The notes: generated by a model not told the origin, from the letters alone. Positions 1 through 9,196 are shown, counted from the stretch's first letter. The stretch: DNA of 64,000 nt from an uncultured bacterium (GCA_902783835.1 CACZSN010000013.1:18094-82093); one strand, 5' to 3'. Made by a program: numbers and translations.

Positions 1-43
1 TGATATCTGTATCATCATCAACAACTAAAAGTCTTTTGTTCAT
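1..43 (-). CDS. Response regulator, N-terminal fragment (runs off window)
   Basis: Only the first 14 codons are present, read leftward from an ATG at 43. They encode MNKRLLVVDDDTDI. A hydrophobic beta strand followed by three aspartates is the standard start of a receiver (CheY-like) domain, where the acidic cluster binds Mg2+ next to the phosphorylated Asp. The effector domain lies outside the window, so the output cannot be named. An extended -10 box sits about 20 nt upstream of the start. Identification rests on a very short stretch but the motif is characteristic. Confidence 0.7.
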   Translation of the reverse strand, partial: MNKRLLVVDDDTDI

Positions 44-64
44 GGTCTTTTCGCTTTCGCAAGT

Positions 65-73
65 ATTATCGCA
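65..73 (-). promoter_or_regulatory. Extended -10 promoter of the response regulator
   Basis: On the minus strand the sequence TGCGATAAT (TGn plus GATAAT) precedes the response-regulator start by about 21 nt. This matches an extended -10 element, a type seen repeatedly in this window. No convincing -35 box is visible. Confidence 0.4.
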
Positions 74-101
74 TATTTTTATCTTATTCACAAGATTATT
101 T

Positions 102-128
102 TTGTTTTATCACAAAATTATGTATAAT
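102..128 (+). promoter_or_regulatory. Probable promoter of the pilin-like gene
   Basis: A perfect TATAAT at 123-128 lies 43 nt before the start codon at 172. A TTGTTT at 102-107 could be the -35 but the 15-nt spacing is short. The ribosome-binding site is gggag at 162-166. Confidence 0.45.
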
Positions 129-171
129 CCGAGAAAATATGTTATTATGTATATATATTTCGGGAGAATAT

Positions 172-863
172 ATGCAAAAAGGTTTTACATTAGCTGAAGT
201 TTTGATAACGCTTGTAATAATCGGAATTATTGCAGCGATAACAATCCCTTCATTGATGAATAAAACAAATGAGCAAGAGACGGTTGTTGCGGTTAAAAAA
301 GCATATTCCGTCTTCGGACAAGCTTTTCAAAGAATGGTTGCCGAAAATGGAGAGATTTATCCTTCGACCCTTGGGGCAGACAGCATAGAAGCAACTACTA
401 ATTTTGCTGAAAAATTTATTCCGTATTTAAATACACAAACATTTGCGGAATTAAAACAGGTGAAGATTGCTGGGCAACAAGTAATAACGGTGTTTATAAG
501 TTTTTAGACGGAAGCGAATGGGCTGATTGGAACAATGTTGCTACGGAGTATAAATTTGTTTTAGGGGACGGTACTTTTGTCGGTATTCATAGTGATAATG
601 TTTATGACAGCAGAGGCACAAGTGAGGCTTTGCAATATTCTTTCGCAACCATAAATGTTGATATTAACGGTGATAAAGGTCCAAATGTTTGCGGTATCGA
701 CGTTTTCGGTTTTATTGTGACAAAATATGGTATTGTTCTGACCGGTCTGCCTGATTCAACTTACGGTACAATTTCCGATTGCCGTCAATTTGGCAAATAT
801 TGCTCCGCTTGGATTGTTACAAAAGGCAATATGGATTATTTGAAAAAGGATATTTCCTGGTAA
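172..863 (+). pseudogene. Type IV pilin-like / pseudopilin gene, frameshifted
   Basis: The start at ATG 172 is chosen because gggag lies 5 nt upstream and because it places the class III prepilin motif at the N-terminus: MQKGFTLAEVLITLVIIGI, with Gly-Phe-Thr-Leu-x-Glu followed by a hydrophobic helix, as processed by prepilin peptidase PilD. The first frame closes at 507. From about 465 a second frame, shifted by one base, carries an uninterrupted sequence (DCWATSNNGVYKFLDGSEW and onward) to a stop at 863, with acidic Asn/Asp-Gly stretches and several Cys typical of a pseudopilin globular head. Adding one base near 458-464 (for example restoring GGG in caggtgaa) would give one protein of about 230 residues. 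A true decayed gene, programmed slippage or a sequencing error are all possible; the reading-frame switch itself is clear. Confidence 0.75.
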
Positions 864-866
864 GGT

Positions 867-1505
867 TTATAACGGTTGTTTGCGAGCGGTATTGTTTGGT
901 CTCGGGTATTTTTTCGGAGTCGGTTTGATTTTTTTGAAAATCAACAGACAACGATATTCATCTTCCGTTTTTGAAACATCTTTTTTTTCAATGAATTTTA
1001 ATCCCAAAATTTTTATGGCATTTTCTGCTGAAATCAGCTCCTCATCAGCGGTTTTGGATTTATATGCTATAAAATATCCGTTTTGTTTTATGTACGGTGC
1101 GGAATATTCCAAAATTACCGATAAATCAGCCACTGCACGACTTGTTGCCGCATCAAAAAATTCTTTTTTATCGAAATCTTCAATCCTTGTGCAAATCGGA
1201 AAAAGATTTTTGAGATGAAGATTTTCTTTAACAATTTCTATAAATTTAATTTTTTTGGAAATTGAATCGAGAGCGTAAACATTGATTTCCGGATGTTTTA
1301 TGGCAATCGGAACAGAGGGAAATCCGCCGCCTGTGCCTATATCAAGTATATTTTTCGGAGTTTCGTATTTTTCGAAAAATTTTTCAATTGCGAGGCTATC
1401 CGGAATATGTTTTTCCTCAAGTTTTTGCACATCATTTTTGCTCATCAAGTTTGTATGAGAATTATATTCTTCAAAAAGTTTTATAAATTCATTAAAATCA
1501 CTCAT
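867..1505 (-). CDS. rsmG: 16S rRNA (guanine527-N7)-methyltransferase RsmG
   Basis: A 212-residue SAM-dependent methyltransferase that modifies N7 of G527 in 16S rRNA. The SAM-binding loop is seen as LDIGTGGGFPSVPIAI (about residues 54-69), the family-specific SRAVADL segment follows, and the C-terminus ends YPRPNNTARKQPL, close to the usual RsmG ending. Length is normal. The start codon overlaps the 3' end of the upstream NTPase-TPR gene by 8 nt, so the two are probably co-transcribed and translationally coupled. Its other side converges with the pilin-like gene with only 3 nt between the stops. Confidence 0.93.
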   Translation of the reverse strand: MSDFNEFIKLFEEYNSHTNLMSKNDVQKLEEKHIPDSLAIEKFFEKYETPKNILDIGTGGGFPSVPIAIKHPEINVYALDSISKKIKFIEIVKENLHLKNLFPICTRIEDFDKKEFFDAATSRAVADLSVILEYSAPYIKQNGYFIAYKSKTADEELISAENAIKILGLKFIEKKDVSKTEDEYRCLLIFKKIKPTPKKYPRPNNTARKQPL

Positions 1506-4179
1506 TGTGCGATTGAATCTCCGATGCGATTTTTTCGAATGTTGACGTGCCTAATTTCGTTCGCATATCGTTAATTCTTACATCGATTTTGCGGACATTT
1601 TCGGGGTTAGGTTGTTTGATAAGAAGAGCTTTTGCAAGCAAATATGATTTTAAAGCATCTTTTGTTTGGTTTGATTGATAATAATAATCGCCTATTTGAA
1701 TGTAAGTTGAGGCTGTGTAAACATTGTCGTTAAGTTTTTTCGCCGCATCTAATGCTTTAAACGAATAATCAAGAGCAAATGTTAATGATTTTGTTTGATA
1801 AATTGTTGCCAATTTTGAGTAAGCAAAATATAATCCGTCCCAATTTTCGTGAGCTTTATCGACTTTTACGGAAAGTTCATAATATTTTGCGGCTTTGTCG
1901 GTTAAATTTTGATCTTCGTATATTCCCGCGATGTTTGAATATGCTGAAGAAATATATGAATTTATCTCGTAGACATTTGATGTTTGAATACATTGAGCAT
2001 ACATTTTGAAAGCTTTTTCAACATTTCCCGCATCATCGTATGCAAGTCCGAATTTGAAACAAGTTTCGCAAATGAGTTTTTTATCATCAAGATTTAAAGC
2101 ATAACTCAATGCTTCGTTGTAATAAACTGTTGCTCTTTCGATATTTGAATTATTTGATTCAATTTCCGCAAGATTTAAGAGTACACGGATATTGAAAGCT
2201 ATGTCGGATTTTTGTTTTGAGTGCAAAATCCTTTCATACATTGTTTTTGCCTGATTAATATTGTACGTTTCCGTATAAATTTCCGCCATATTGAATAATG
2301 CTTTATTTGCATTTTCGGGGTTTATATCGCAATAAAGTTTGTATGCAATTTCAAAACATTTTAATGCTTCATCGTTGTTTTGCATTTTTCTGTGGCAATA
2401 TGCCGTTTGCATCATAATAATCGGCTTAGCTTCGTTGTAGCCTGCAGATTCAGTCATATTATAGGCTTTGCTGTATATTTTTAATGCACGCTCAAAATCA
2501 AATTCCTGTTCTGCTACACTTGCTTCATTCATTACAGTGGCAAGTGTTTCAATCTGCTGAACAGGTTCAGGTTGCGGTTTTTGACCGTTATTGTAATTCT
2601 TGTCCATTTGATTTAATGCAGGATTCATATACGGCTGAATGCTTCTGCCCAATTGATTTCTCGGGTCATAATCATATGGTGAATCATTTCTGTCATCCCG
2701 TATTAATTCTGCATTTGGCACTTTAAGATTGAGTTTGTTTAAAAGATTTAATTCTTCATTTGAAAGTTCAAATTTTTTGGCTCTCAAATTGTTGTTAATT
2801 CTTGTTGCCATTCCTCTCGGTGCAGGTTTGACAAATCGTTTCGGTTGTTTATTTCCGACGGATGATTCCGCAAAATTCCAATCACTTTTGTTGCTGTTTG
2901 AATAACTGAGATAGTTGTAATCGAGACCGTTTTGTTTTGATTGCGGTTGGGAATTGCTGACAACGGTCTTTTCTGCTTGTTCCTTATGATATGTGGCTTC
3001 TCGACGCATTGTGCTTCTTGAAATCATCAAGTCACGTTCCGAAGGTTTTTTCGGAAGTTGTGATTCATATAATTCCGATAAATAAACATTGATGTTTTTG
3101 AATGTTTGAGGATTTATTGTTTCGATAACGGTACTCTTAACATAATCTTTTAAGTATATGTTTATTCCTTCCCGACAGAGCAACATTCTTTCTTCAAGAT
3201 ATGCAAGTTCATCGGGGGTTGAGAGCTTTTGTTTTATCAAAAAGTTTTCGCTTACACCTGTTCTTATAAGTGCAAGAAACCATAATGTTTTGAAAAATCT
3301 TTCGGGAATTAAAGTTAAAACCTTTGAAATCAAAAAGTCAAAAATCGTTTTTTTCTTTTTTGAATAATCGTTATAAACGCTTTTTAAATTTAGGTTTAAT
3401 AACTTAATAACATTTATTAACAACGAAATATACAGATAGTGTCCTTTCGTTGCCACAAAAGCGTTTTCGTATGTTTCTTCATCCGATGTAATATCGTTTT
3501 TATTTAAAATTTCAATAAACTCTTCTTTTCCGCAAAGTTTTATTATTGCGTAATTTGAGTTTGATTCATTTGATAAATCGTCGCTTGCAAGGTTTCTTGA
3601 CGTTACGACAACTTTAATTCTTCCGATTTGAGAAAGGTGTTTTATGAAGTTTGAAATTTCGCTGTGGAACGGATATTTTTCTGCATTTACGGAATCAAAA
3701 ACAAACAACATCGGCATATTTATGTTTTTCAAATAAGCATTAATTCTGTCCGTAAATCCTGCCGAATCAACTTTTGGAAGCGTGATTTTTCTTTGGTTGT
3801 GGAAGTTTACGAAATCCGTGTGAATTGAAAGCAAAACATCGTCTAAATTTGTGGATTCAAAACAATTTATTCTGAAATAAAGAACGTCAGGATTGATTAT
3901 TTTGGGCAAACAATCCACCATTGTTGACTTTCCGCTGCCCATAAAGCCGTGTAAAACAAAAAAAGATTCCTCGGAATTTACAAAATTTACAAGCCTTGAG
4001 AAAGTTTCAAAATCATGGCTTATTATTTGTTCGGCTTGAGCAGATAAATTTCCGTTCAAGGCATTTTTTAAACCGTCAAAAGTTAACCCTCTCGAAAAGA
4101 CGAAACTGCCCATTCCCGTCATCCCCGAGGGATTACTCAATAAATTTTCGATTTTTTCCGATAAAAATCTGTATGCCAT
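1498..4179 (-). CDS. P-loop NTPase with C-terminal TPR array (STAND-like)
   Basis: This 893-residue cytoplasmic protein has a Walker A motif GFMGSGKS at residues 78-85 and a hydrophobic strand ending in Asp at about 157-163 (MLFVFDS) as Walker B. A sensor-like strand (IKVVVTSR) follows. A polar linker of about 150 residues rich in Asn/Gln leads to TPR-like helical repeats from about residue 560 to 880, containing A-x-x-Y-x-x-A-L patterns. The NTPase-plus-repeat layout resembles STAND signal-transduction ATPases, which are switches whose repeats sense a ligand. Partner and signal are unknown. There is no Shine-Dalgarno sequence before ATG 4179; a -10-like TAATAT ends 6 nt upstream, so the mRNA may be leaderless. 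rsmG overlaps its 3' end. Confidence 0.75.
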   Translation of the reverse strand: MAYRFLSEKIENLLSNPSGMTGMGSFVFSRGLTFDGLKNALNGNLSAQAEQIISHDFETFSRLVNFVNSEESFFVLHGFMGSGKSTMVDCLPKIINPDVLYFRINCFESTNLDDVLLSIHTDFVNFHNQRKITLPKVDSAGFTDRINAYLKNINMPMLFVFDSVNAEKYPFHSEISNFIKHLSQIGRIKVVVTSRNLASDDLSNESNSNYAIIKLCGKEEFIEILNKNDITSDEETYENAFVATKGHYLYISLLINVIKLLNLNLKSVYNDYSKKKKTIFDFLISKVLTLIPERFFKTLWFLALIRTGVSENFLIKQKLSTPDELAYLEERMLLCREGINIYLKDYVKSTVIETINPQTFKNINVYLSELYESQLPKKPSERDLMISRSTMRREATYHKEQAEKTVVSNSQPQSKQNGLDYNYLSYSNSNKSDWNFAESSVGNKQPKRFVKPAPRGMATRINNNLRAKKFELSNEELNLLNKLNLKVPNAELIRDDRNDSPYDYDPRNQLGRSIQPYMNPALNQMDKNYNNGQKPQPEPVQQIETLATVMNEASVAEQEFDFERALKIYSKAYNMTESAGYNEAKPIIMMQTAYCHRKMQNNDEALKCFEIAYKLYCDINPENANKALFNMAEIYTETYNINQAKTMYERILHSKQKSDIAFNIRVLLNLAEIESNNSNIERATVYYNEALSYALNLDDKKLICETCFKFGLAYDDAGNVEKAFKMYAQCIQTSNVYEINSYISSAYSNIAGIYEDQNLTDKAAKYYELSVKVDKAHENWDGLYFAYSKLATIYQTKSLTFALDYSFKALDAAKKLNDNVYTASTYIQIGDYYYQSNQTKDALKSYLLAKALLIKQPNPENVRKIDVRINDMRTKLGTSTFEKIASEIQSHNE

Positions 4180-4185
4180 ACTTAT

Positions 4186-4214
4186 ATATTACAATAATTT
4201 CTTAACTATTTGAA
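4186..4214 (-). promoter_or_regulatory. Candidate leaderless promoter of the NTPase-TPR gene
   Basis: On the minus strand TTCAAA (4214-4209), a 17-nt spacer and TAATAT (4191-4186) are followed by 6 nt and then the ATG at 4179. Transcription starting 7 nt after the -10 would begin at the A of the start codon. No ribosome-binding site is visible. Confidence 0.5.
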
Positions 4215-4224
4215 CACATAAATA

Positions 4225-4380
4225 AAAAAGACCGACTAATCGGTCTAAAATTCACACACTTTACAATACACATTTTTGTTAGGCACAATCCCTGTGCCAA
4301 GGTTTTTTGTTTTTCACTTTTACACATGAGGTCGCCTCACATCTTGCGAGGTAACTGTTTCGGACTTCTCGTCCGCACTT
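4225..4380 (-). ncRNA. Candidate structured non-coding RNA
   Basis: The minus strand from about 4380 to 4225 contains a series of short hairpins. They are CGGAC-gagaa-GTCCG (4375-4361), two mutually exclusive pairings around 4351-4324 (CCTC with GAGG, or TGAGG-cga-CCTCA), and GGCACA-gggat-TGTGCC (4299-4283). The rho-independent terminator at 4246-4229 follows. An AT-rich element ending TATATAAG lies just upstream, at about 4385-4378. The higher GC of this block contrasts with the AT-rich flanks. I do not recognise a named family: the conserved cores of tmRNA, RNase P and SRP RNA are not seen. A 61-codon open frame crosses the region but has no ribosome-binding site and unusual composition. 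Ends are estimates. Confidence 0.4.
4229..4246 (-). terminator. Intrinsic terminator at the end of the candidate RNA
   Basis: A 7-bp perfect hairpin AGACCGA-ctaa-TCGGTCT. Read on the minus strand it is followed by a run of six T. No minus-strand protein gene ends just before it, so it most likely terminates the candidate non-coding RNA at about 4380-4229. Confidence 0.65.
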
Positions 4381-4500
4381 ATATAAAGTCGTTTTTTGCA
4401 TGAAAATTGCCATTTTTGAAAAAATAATGTGAATTTTTGTAAAGACTTGTTTTAAAAAAAACAAAATGATAAACTTGTATTGACGAAAGGACGGCTTAAT

Positions 4501-4941
4501 ATGACGAAAAAATTAAAAATCGGATTTGGTTGTGACCATGGCGGAATTAACCTCAAAAATAAACTTATTGAAATTTTTAAAGATGAATATGAATATGTTG
4601 ACTATGGAACATATACAGCAGATTCTGTTGATTACCCTGTTTATGCAAAAAAAGTTGCGGATGCGGTAGTTGCGGGCGAAGTTGACAGAGGAATTATCTG
4701 TTGCGGTTCCGGAATCGGTGTTTCTATCGCAGCTAACAAGGTTAAAGGTATCAGAGCGGTAGTTTGTTCGGATACAACATCCGCAAGATATTCAAGACTT
4801 CACAACGATGCAAACGTTCTCTGTATGGGTGAAAGAATCATCGGTGCTTTGACGGCGGAAGATATTTGCAGAATTTGGCTTGATACGGAATTTGAAGGCG
4901 GTCGTCACCAACGTCGTGTCGATATGCTCAATAATATGTAA
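4501..4941 (+). CDS. rpiB: Ribose-5-phosphate isomerase B
   Basis: This enzyme interconverts ribose 5-phosphate and ribulose 5-phosphate in the pentose phosphate pathway (RpiB/LacAB family). The 146-residue protein shows the N-terminal GCDHGG, the catalytic-Cys segment CCGSGIGVSIAANK and the HNDANVLCMGER segment. The start at 4501 is preferred to an in-frame codon at 4480 because aaaggacgg lies just upstream at the right distance and the protein then starts at the usual family position. A strong terminator follows 20 nt after the stop, so this is probably a single-gene transcript. Confidence 0.95.
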   Translation: MTKKLKIGFGCDHGGINLKNKLIEIFKDEYEYVDYGTYTADSVDYPVYAKKVADAVVAGEVDRGIICCGSGIGVSIAANKVKGIRAVVCSDTTSARYSRLHNDANVLCMGERIIGALTAEDICRIWLDTEFEGGRHQRRVDMLNNM

Positions 4942-4961
4942 TCGACTAAAATATGGTTTTT

Positions 4962-4990
4962 AAAAAGCAGGTCTCATAGCCTGCTTTTTT
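4962..4990 (+). terminator. Rho-independent terminator of rpiB
   Basis: Stem AAAAGCAGG / CCTGCTTTT with loop tctcatag, followed by a T run. Confidence 0.85.
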
Positions 4991-5013
4991 GTTTATTAAA
5001 GTTTTAAGTTTAC

Positions 5014-5076
5014 TGTCACCCTGAACCCGTTTCAGGGTCTTTGATATGCAGATTCTTAAACAAGTTCAGAATGACA
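5014..5076. repeat. Palindromic intergenic repeat (REP/MITE-like)
   Basis: About 63 bp bounded by inverted ends, with TGTCAccCTGAAC on the left and GTTCAGaATGACA on the right. An internal CCCTGAAC / GTTTCAGGG hairpin is also present. Composition is higher in GC than the flanks, and the unit is non-coding. Similar gtcaccctgaac palindromes are common dispersed repeats in many bacteria; only one copy is seen in this window. Confidence 0.5.
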
Positions 5077-5130
5077 ATTAAATACCTACCGCCAGGTGGT
5101 TTTTTCGGGCAATAAAAGTTGCCCTTATTG

Positions 5131-5463
5131 TTATTTATAATAAGGTTTGAAATTTTCAATTTTTTCAATCAAACCGTCAAATTTGCCGTTGAAATTTATG
5201 CACCTGTCATCAATATAGACCCAACAAGGTTCTTTGACATTTGTAATATCTTCAATAAAATTTTCTAATCCGTTATCAATAACCCATTTTGATACAAGCA
5301 ATCTGTTTCTTGTGCTAAAGATTTTTATCACATACTTTTTTGCTAAAACATTAAAAACTCTTTTGCTCCTTGCTTTATCGGTGGAATAAATTCTTTATCA
5401 AAATTCCCGACATACTCATTTAAAACACCATCTAAATCAATAAGTATTGTTTTTTTGCTCATT
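5131..5463 (-). pseudogene. Small HAD-superfamily hydrolase, frameshifted
   Basis: Reading leftward from ATG 5463 gives MSKKTILIDLDGVLNEYVG and onward. The DxD motif IDLDGV is HAD motif I, with Asp nucleophile and Asp acid/base. The frame stops after EFLMF. The next frame continues the protein as NVLAKKYVIKIFSTRNRLL, where the strand ending in STR fits motif II, then a YIDDR segment matching motif IV, ending at 5131. One extra A in the run at about 5351-5354 would fuse both halves into a protein of about 110 residues. A ribosome-binding site (gtgagg) precedes ATG 5463. The lesion is a one-base homopolymer deletion, so decay or sequencing error are both possible. Confidence 0.75.
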
Positions 5464-5586
5464 TTTGTACAACCTCACTTGTCTTTTAATTTTAAACTAT
5501 ATAACTTAATTATGTCAAGGTTTTACAGATATTATACACAATCTCACTTGGTAGAATTTTGGCAAAAATAAATTCAAAATATTATT

Positions 5587-5793
5587 ATGAAATTTGCAAA
5601 ATTAAAAAAACTTGGCAAATCAATAAAATATGCAAGAAAAGCCAAAGGTTTATCACAAGAAGATTTGGCTGAGTTAATCGATAGAAGCAGGAATTATATA
5701 GGAATGCTTGAACGAGCAGAAATCAACATTCCTATATTGACGTTGTTTGAAATTGCAAACAAATTAGAAATTGATATAAAAGATTTGTTTTAA
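5587..5793 (+). CDS. XRE-family HTH regulator
   Basis: A 68-residue single-domain DNA-binding protein. The HTH_3 fold is recognisable from LGKSIKYARKAKGLSQEDLAELIDRSRNYIGMLE followed by the typical third helix region NIPILTLFEIANKLEID. It has no effector domain and is the size of Cro-like or C-protein controllers. No partner toxin or restriction gene is adjacent. The target is unknown. No clear Shine-Dalgarno sequence precedes ATG 5587. Confidence 0.75.
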   Translation: MKFAKLKKLGKSIKYARKAKGLSQEDLAELIDRSRNYIGMLERAEINIPILTLFEIANKLEIDIKDLF

Positions 5794-5823
5794 AATTATT
5801 TGTTCAATATGATGGCAAATTTC

Positions 5824-5844
5824 GGTCGACTAAAGTCGACCCTA
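5824..5844 (+). repeat. Inverted palindromic repeat, left copy
   Basis: A 21-bp sequence made of an internal palindrome (GGTCGACTAAAGTCGACC) plus CTA. Its exact reverse complement occurs at 6168-6188, on the other side of the second XRE gene. The repeat is GC-rich and unlike the flanks. Confidence 0.75.
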
Positions 5845-5893
5845 CATTCTACGGCGGATACGATGGGTTTAATATAGCATTAGAATTGGAAAT

Positions 5894-6157
5894 ATGCAAG
5901 ATGAAGAAAAAATACTCGCAGACACAGTTGCAAAAATTTTGAAAGAAATTCGGCTTGATAAGGGTCAGAGTTTAAATTTGTTTTGTAATGAATATTCAAT
6001 ACCCACAACGACATTGAATGATATTGAAAATGGAAAAGTTAATGTTAAATTATTTTCTTTATTGAAAATATTAGGTGCATATAAAATAGATTTTGTTGAG
6101 TTTTTTGAGAAATTAAAAACAAATCTTCCTGCTGATTTTTTAGAACCGGAAGAATAA
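5894..6157 (+). CDS. Small XRE-like HTH protein between inverted repeats
   Basis: An 87-residue protein with an HTH_3-type core from about residue 13 to 70: VAKILKEIRLDKGQSLNLFCNEY, then SIPTTTLNDIENGKVNVKLFSLLKILGAYKID. The C-terminal tail is acidic. A short gga lies 4 nt before the start. The gene sits alone between two exact 21-bp inverted repeats (5824-5844 and 6168-6188), which may mark a non-autonomous mobile cassette or simply two copies of a dispersed palindrome. Regulatory target unknown. Confidence 0.65.
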   Translation: MQDEEKILADTVAKILKEIRLDKGQSLNLFCNEYSIPTTTLNDIENGKVNVKLFSLLKILGAYKIDFVEFFEKLKTNLPADFLEPEE

Positions 6158-6167
6158 TAAAAAGAAG

Positions 6168-6188
6168 TAGGGTCGACTTTAGTCGACC
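6168..6188 (-). repeat. Inverted palindromic repeat, right copy
   Basis: Exact reverse complement of 5824-5844; lies 10 nt after the stop of the second XRE gene. Confidence 0.75.
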
Positions 6189-6223
6189 TGTAGATTGATG
6201 AAAACGTAAAAGGATTGCTAACA

Positions 6224-6253
6224 AAAAAGAGGGCTTTAAAAAAGTCCTCTTTC
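6224..6253 (-). terminator. Terminator of groES-groEL
   Basis: A 9-bp stem (AAAGAGGGC / GTCCTCTTT with one G-T wobble) with A/T runs on both sides. On the minus strand it ends in TTTTTTGTT, 40 nt past the groEL stop. It could also act on the plus strand for the XRE gene. Confidence 0.75.
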
Positions 6254-6292
6254 TCGTTTTGAGTTAGTTTAATGAATTTCAGTTGACTGAAA

Positions 6293-7963
<1,671 letters not shown>

Positions 7964-7981
7964 TTAAATCTTTTTTAATTC

Positions 7982-8269
7982 TTATTCAAGAATACCCAAA
8001 ACATCTTTTACTGAAAGGATTTTGTACATTACGTTGTCAACTTTTACGTCTGTACCTGCATATTTTGCGTACAAAACAATTTCGCCGACTTTAACTTCCA
8101 TCGGTGCTTTTTCGCCGCTGTCTAAAGTTTTGCCTGTTCCGATTGCAACAACTTTACCTTTTTGCGGTTTTTCTTTTGCACTGTCAGGAATAAAAATACC
8201 GCCTGATGTTTGTTCTGCATCATCTATGATTTCAATAACCAAATTATCACCTAAAGGTCTGATACTCAT
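7982..8269 (-). CDS. groES: Co-chaperonin GroES (10 kDa)
   Basis: A 95-residue lid subunit that binds GroEL as a heptamer. It starts MSIRPLGDNLVIEI and contains the mobile-loop region EQTSGGIFIPDSAKEKPQKGKVVAIGTG, then VLYAKYAGTDVKVD. Preceded by aaggag at a good distance. First gene of groESL; the promoter is probably the TGTTAAAAT element about 70 nt upstream. Confidence 0.97.
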   Translation of the reverse strand: MSIRPLGDNLVIEIIDDAEQTSGGIFIPDSAKEKPQKGKVVAIGTGKTLDSGEKAPMEVKVGEIVLYAKYAGTDVKVDNVMYKILSVKDVLGILE

Positions 8270-8340
8270 TTTGTTTTCTCCTTTTTATCTGTAACTTTAA
8301 TACTCATTAATAATATATTTTTTTTTGCAAATTTAGGTTT

Positions 8341-8349
8341 ATTTTAACA
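8341..8349 (-). promoter_or_regulatory. Probable groESL promoter (extended -10)
   Basis: Minus-strand TGTTAAAAT (TGn plus TAAAAT) about 70 nt before the groES start. No HrcA (CIRCE) operator is seen nearby. Confidence 0.4.
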
Positions 8350-8416
8350 AAAAATTAATTATTGAGATTTTTAAGTTCCTGTTTTGGGTCTTTAAATCAA
8401 CAAAATTTAATTTTTC

Positions 8417-8445
8417 TTGAAAAAATAACATTTTTTGTTTATAAT
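8417..8445 (+). promoter_or_regulatory. Promoter of the 8499-9116 gene
   Basis: TTGAAA at 8417-8422, a 17-nt spacer and TATAAT at 8440-8445. The predicted start site is about 45 nt before the ATG. Confidence 0.65.
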
Positions 8446-8498
8446 TTGTGCAAATTTAAAAATTCATGAATGAAATAAATTAAAGAAAGGTATTGGTT

Positions 8499-9116
8499 AT
8501 GTCCGCAAACCAACTCCCCGAAAATATGGGAAAAAAGATAGTAGAAGCCTTGAAAAGACAGGCTATGTACGGAGAAGATTTTTCAACAACAAATGAACAA
8601 CCCGAACAAGAAAAGTTCGTTTTGCCCCAAGAAGATACTATTGTTGAAAATGATACGGATGATTTGAGTACGGTCAATGAAGTTGAAGATGTTCAACCTC
8701 AATTGCAACCGCAATCGATTGTTAATGAAGAACCGACTCAATTTTCTATCCCTTCTTCATCTCCGGTTACTTTGCAAAATGTTGCATTTAATTCATATGC
8801 TCCTGAAATGCCCACAAACGTTGCAGTTTTGAAAAAGTTGATTTCTCAACTTCCTGCCGGTGTTTCTAAGCAAATCGGTGCTCAAATTATCAGACAAACT
8901 ATTGAAGCATTGGGAATTTCTATGAACAGCGTTCTTCAAGAAGCTCAACAAGTTCAGGATAATTTGAATAATTCCGTTGCGGAATGCACCATGAAAATTC
9001 AAGAATACAAAAATCAAATTATGCAACTTGAATCAAATGCAAGAGATTATCAACGTCAAATGACTCAAATCAATGATTTAATCAGTCTTTTTATTTTGAC
9101 GGATAAAAAACATTAA
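8499..9116 (+). CDS. Hypothetical protein, acidic linker and C-terminal coiled coil
   Basis: A 205-residue protein. ATG 8499 is chosen because aaagaaagg lies 8 nt upstream; a TTG 6 nt earlier is less likely. Residues 1-25 form a short amphipathic helix. Residues 30-100 are acidic, Gln/Pro-rich and probably disordered. Residues 105-145 form a hydrophobic helical segment (VAVLKKLISQLPAGVSKQIG). From about 145 to 195 there is a Gln/Asn-rich coiled coil. No signal peptide or membrane segment. The segment plan suggests a cytoplasmic scaffold or cell-organisation protein, but I do not recognise the family. Isolated transcription unit with its own promoter and terminator. Confidence 0.75.
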   Translation: MSANQLPENMGKKIVEALKRQAMYGEDFSTTNEQPEQEKFVLPQEDTIVENDTDDLSTVNEVEDVQPQLQPQSIVNEEPTQFSIPSSSPVTLQNVAFNSYAPEMPTNVAVLKKLISQLPAGVSKQIGAQIIRQTIEALGISMNSVLQEAQQVQDNLNNSVAECTMKIQEYKNQIMQLESNARDYQRQMTQINDLISLFILTDKKH

Positions 9117-9146
9117 TTCCGCAATCCCGAAAATTTACGGAATAAA

Positions 9147-9177
9147 AAAAGAGGAACTTTTGATGAGTTCCTCTTTT
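9147..9177. terminator. Bidirectional terminator
   Basis: Stem AAAAGAGGAAC / GTTCCTCTTTT with loop ttttgatga, flanked by A and T runs. It lies between two converging genes (8499-9116 and 9197-10009) and can serve both. Confidence 0.85.
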
Positions 9178-9196
9178 ACTTTGTTAGAAAGTTTTG

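Noticed and set aside
4279..4464. 61-codon open frame on the minus strand
   Set aside because: No ribosome-binding site, unusual composition, and it crosses a block of hairpins ending in a terminator; an RNA fits better.
8270..8498. CIRCE / HrcA operator upstream of groES
   Set aside because: No TTAGCACTC-N9-GAGTGCTAA-type repeat is present.
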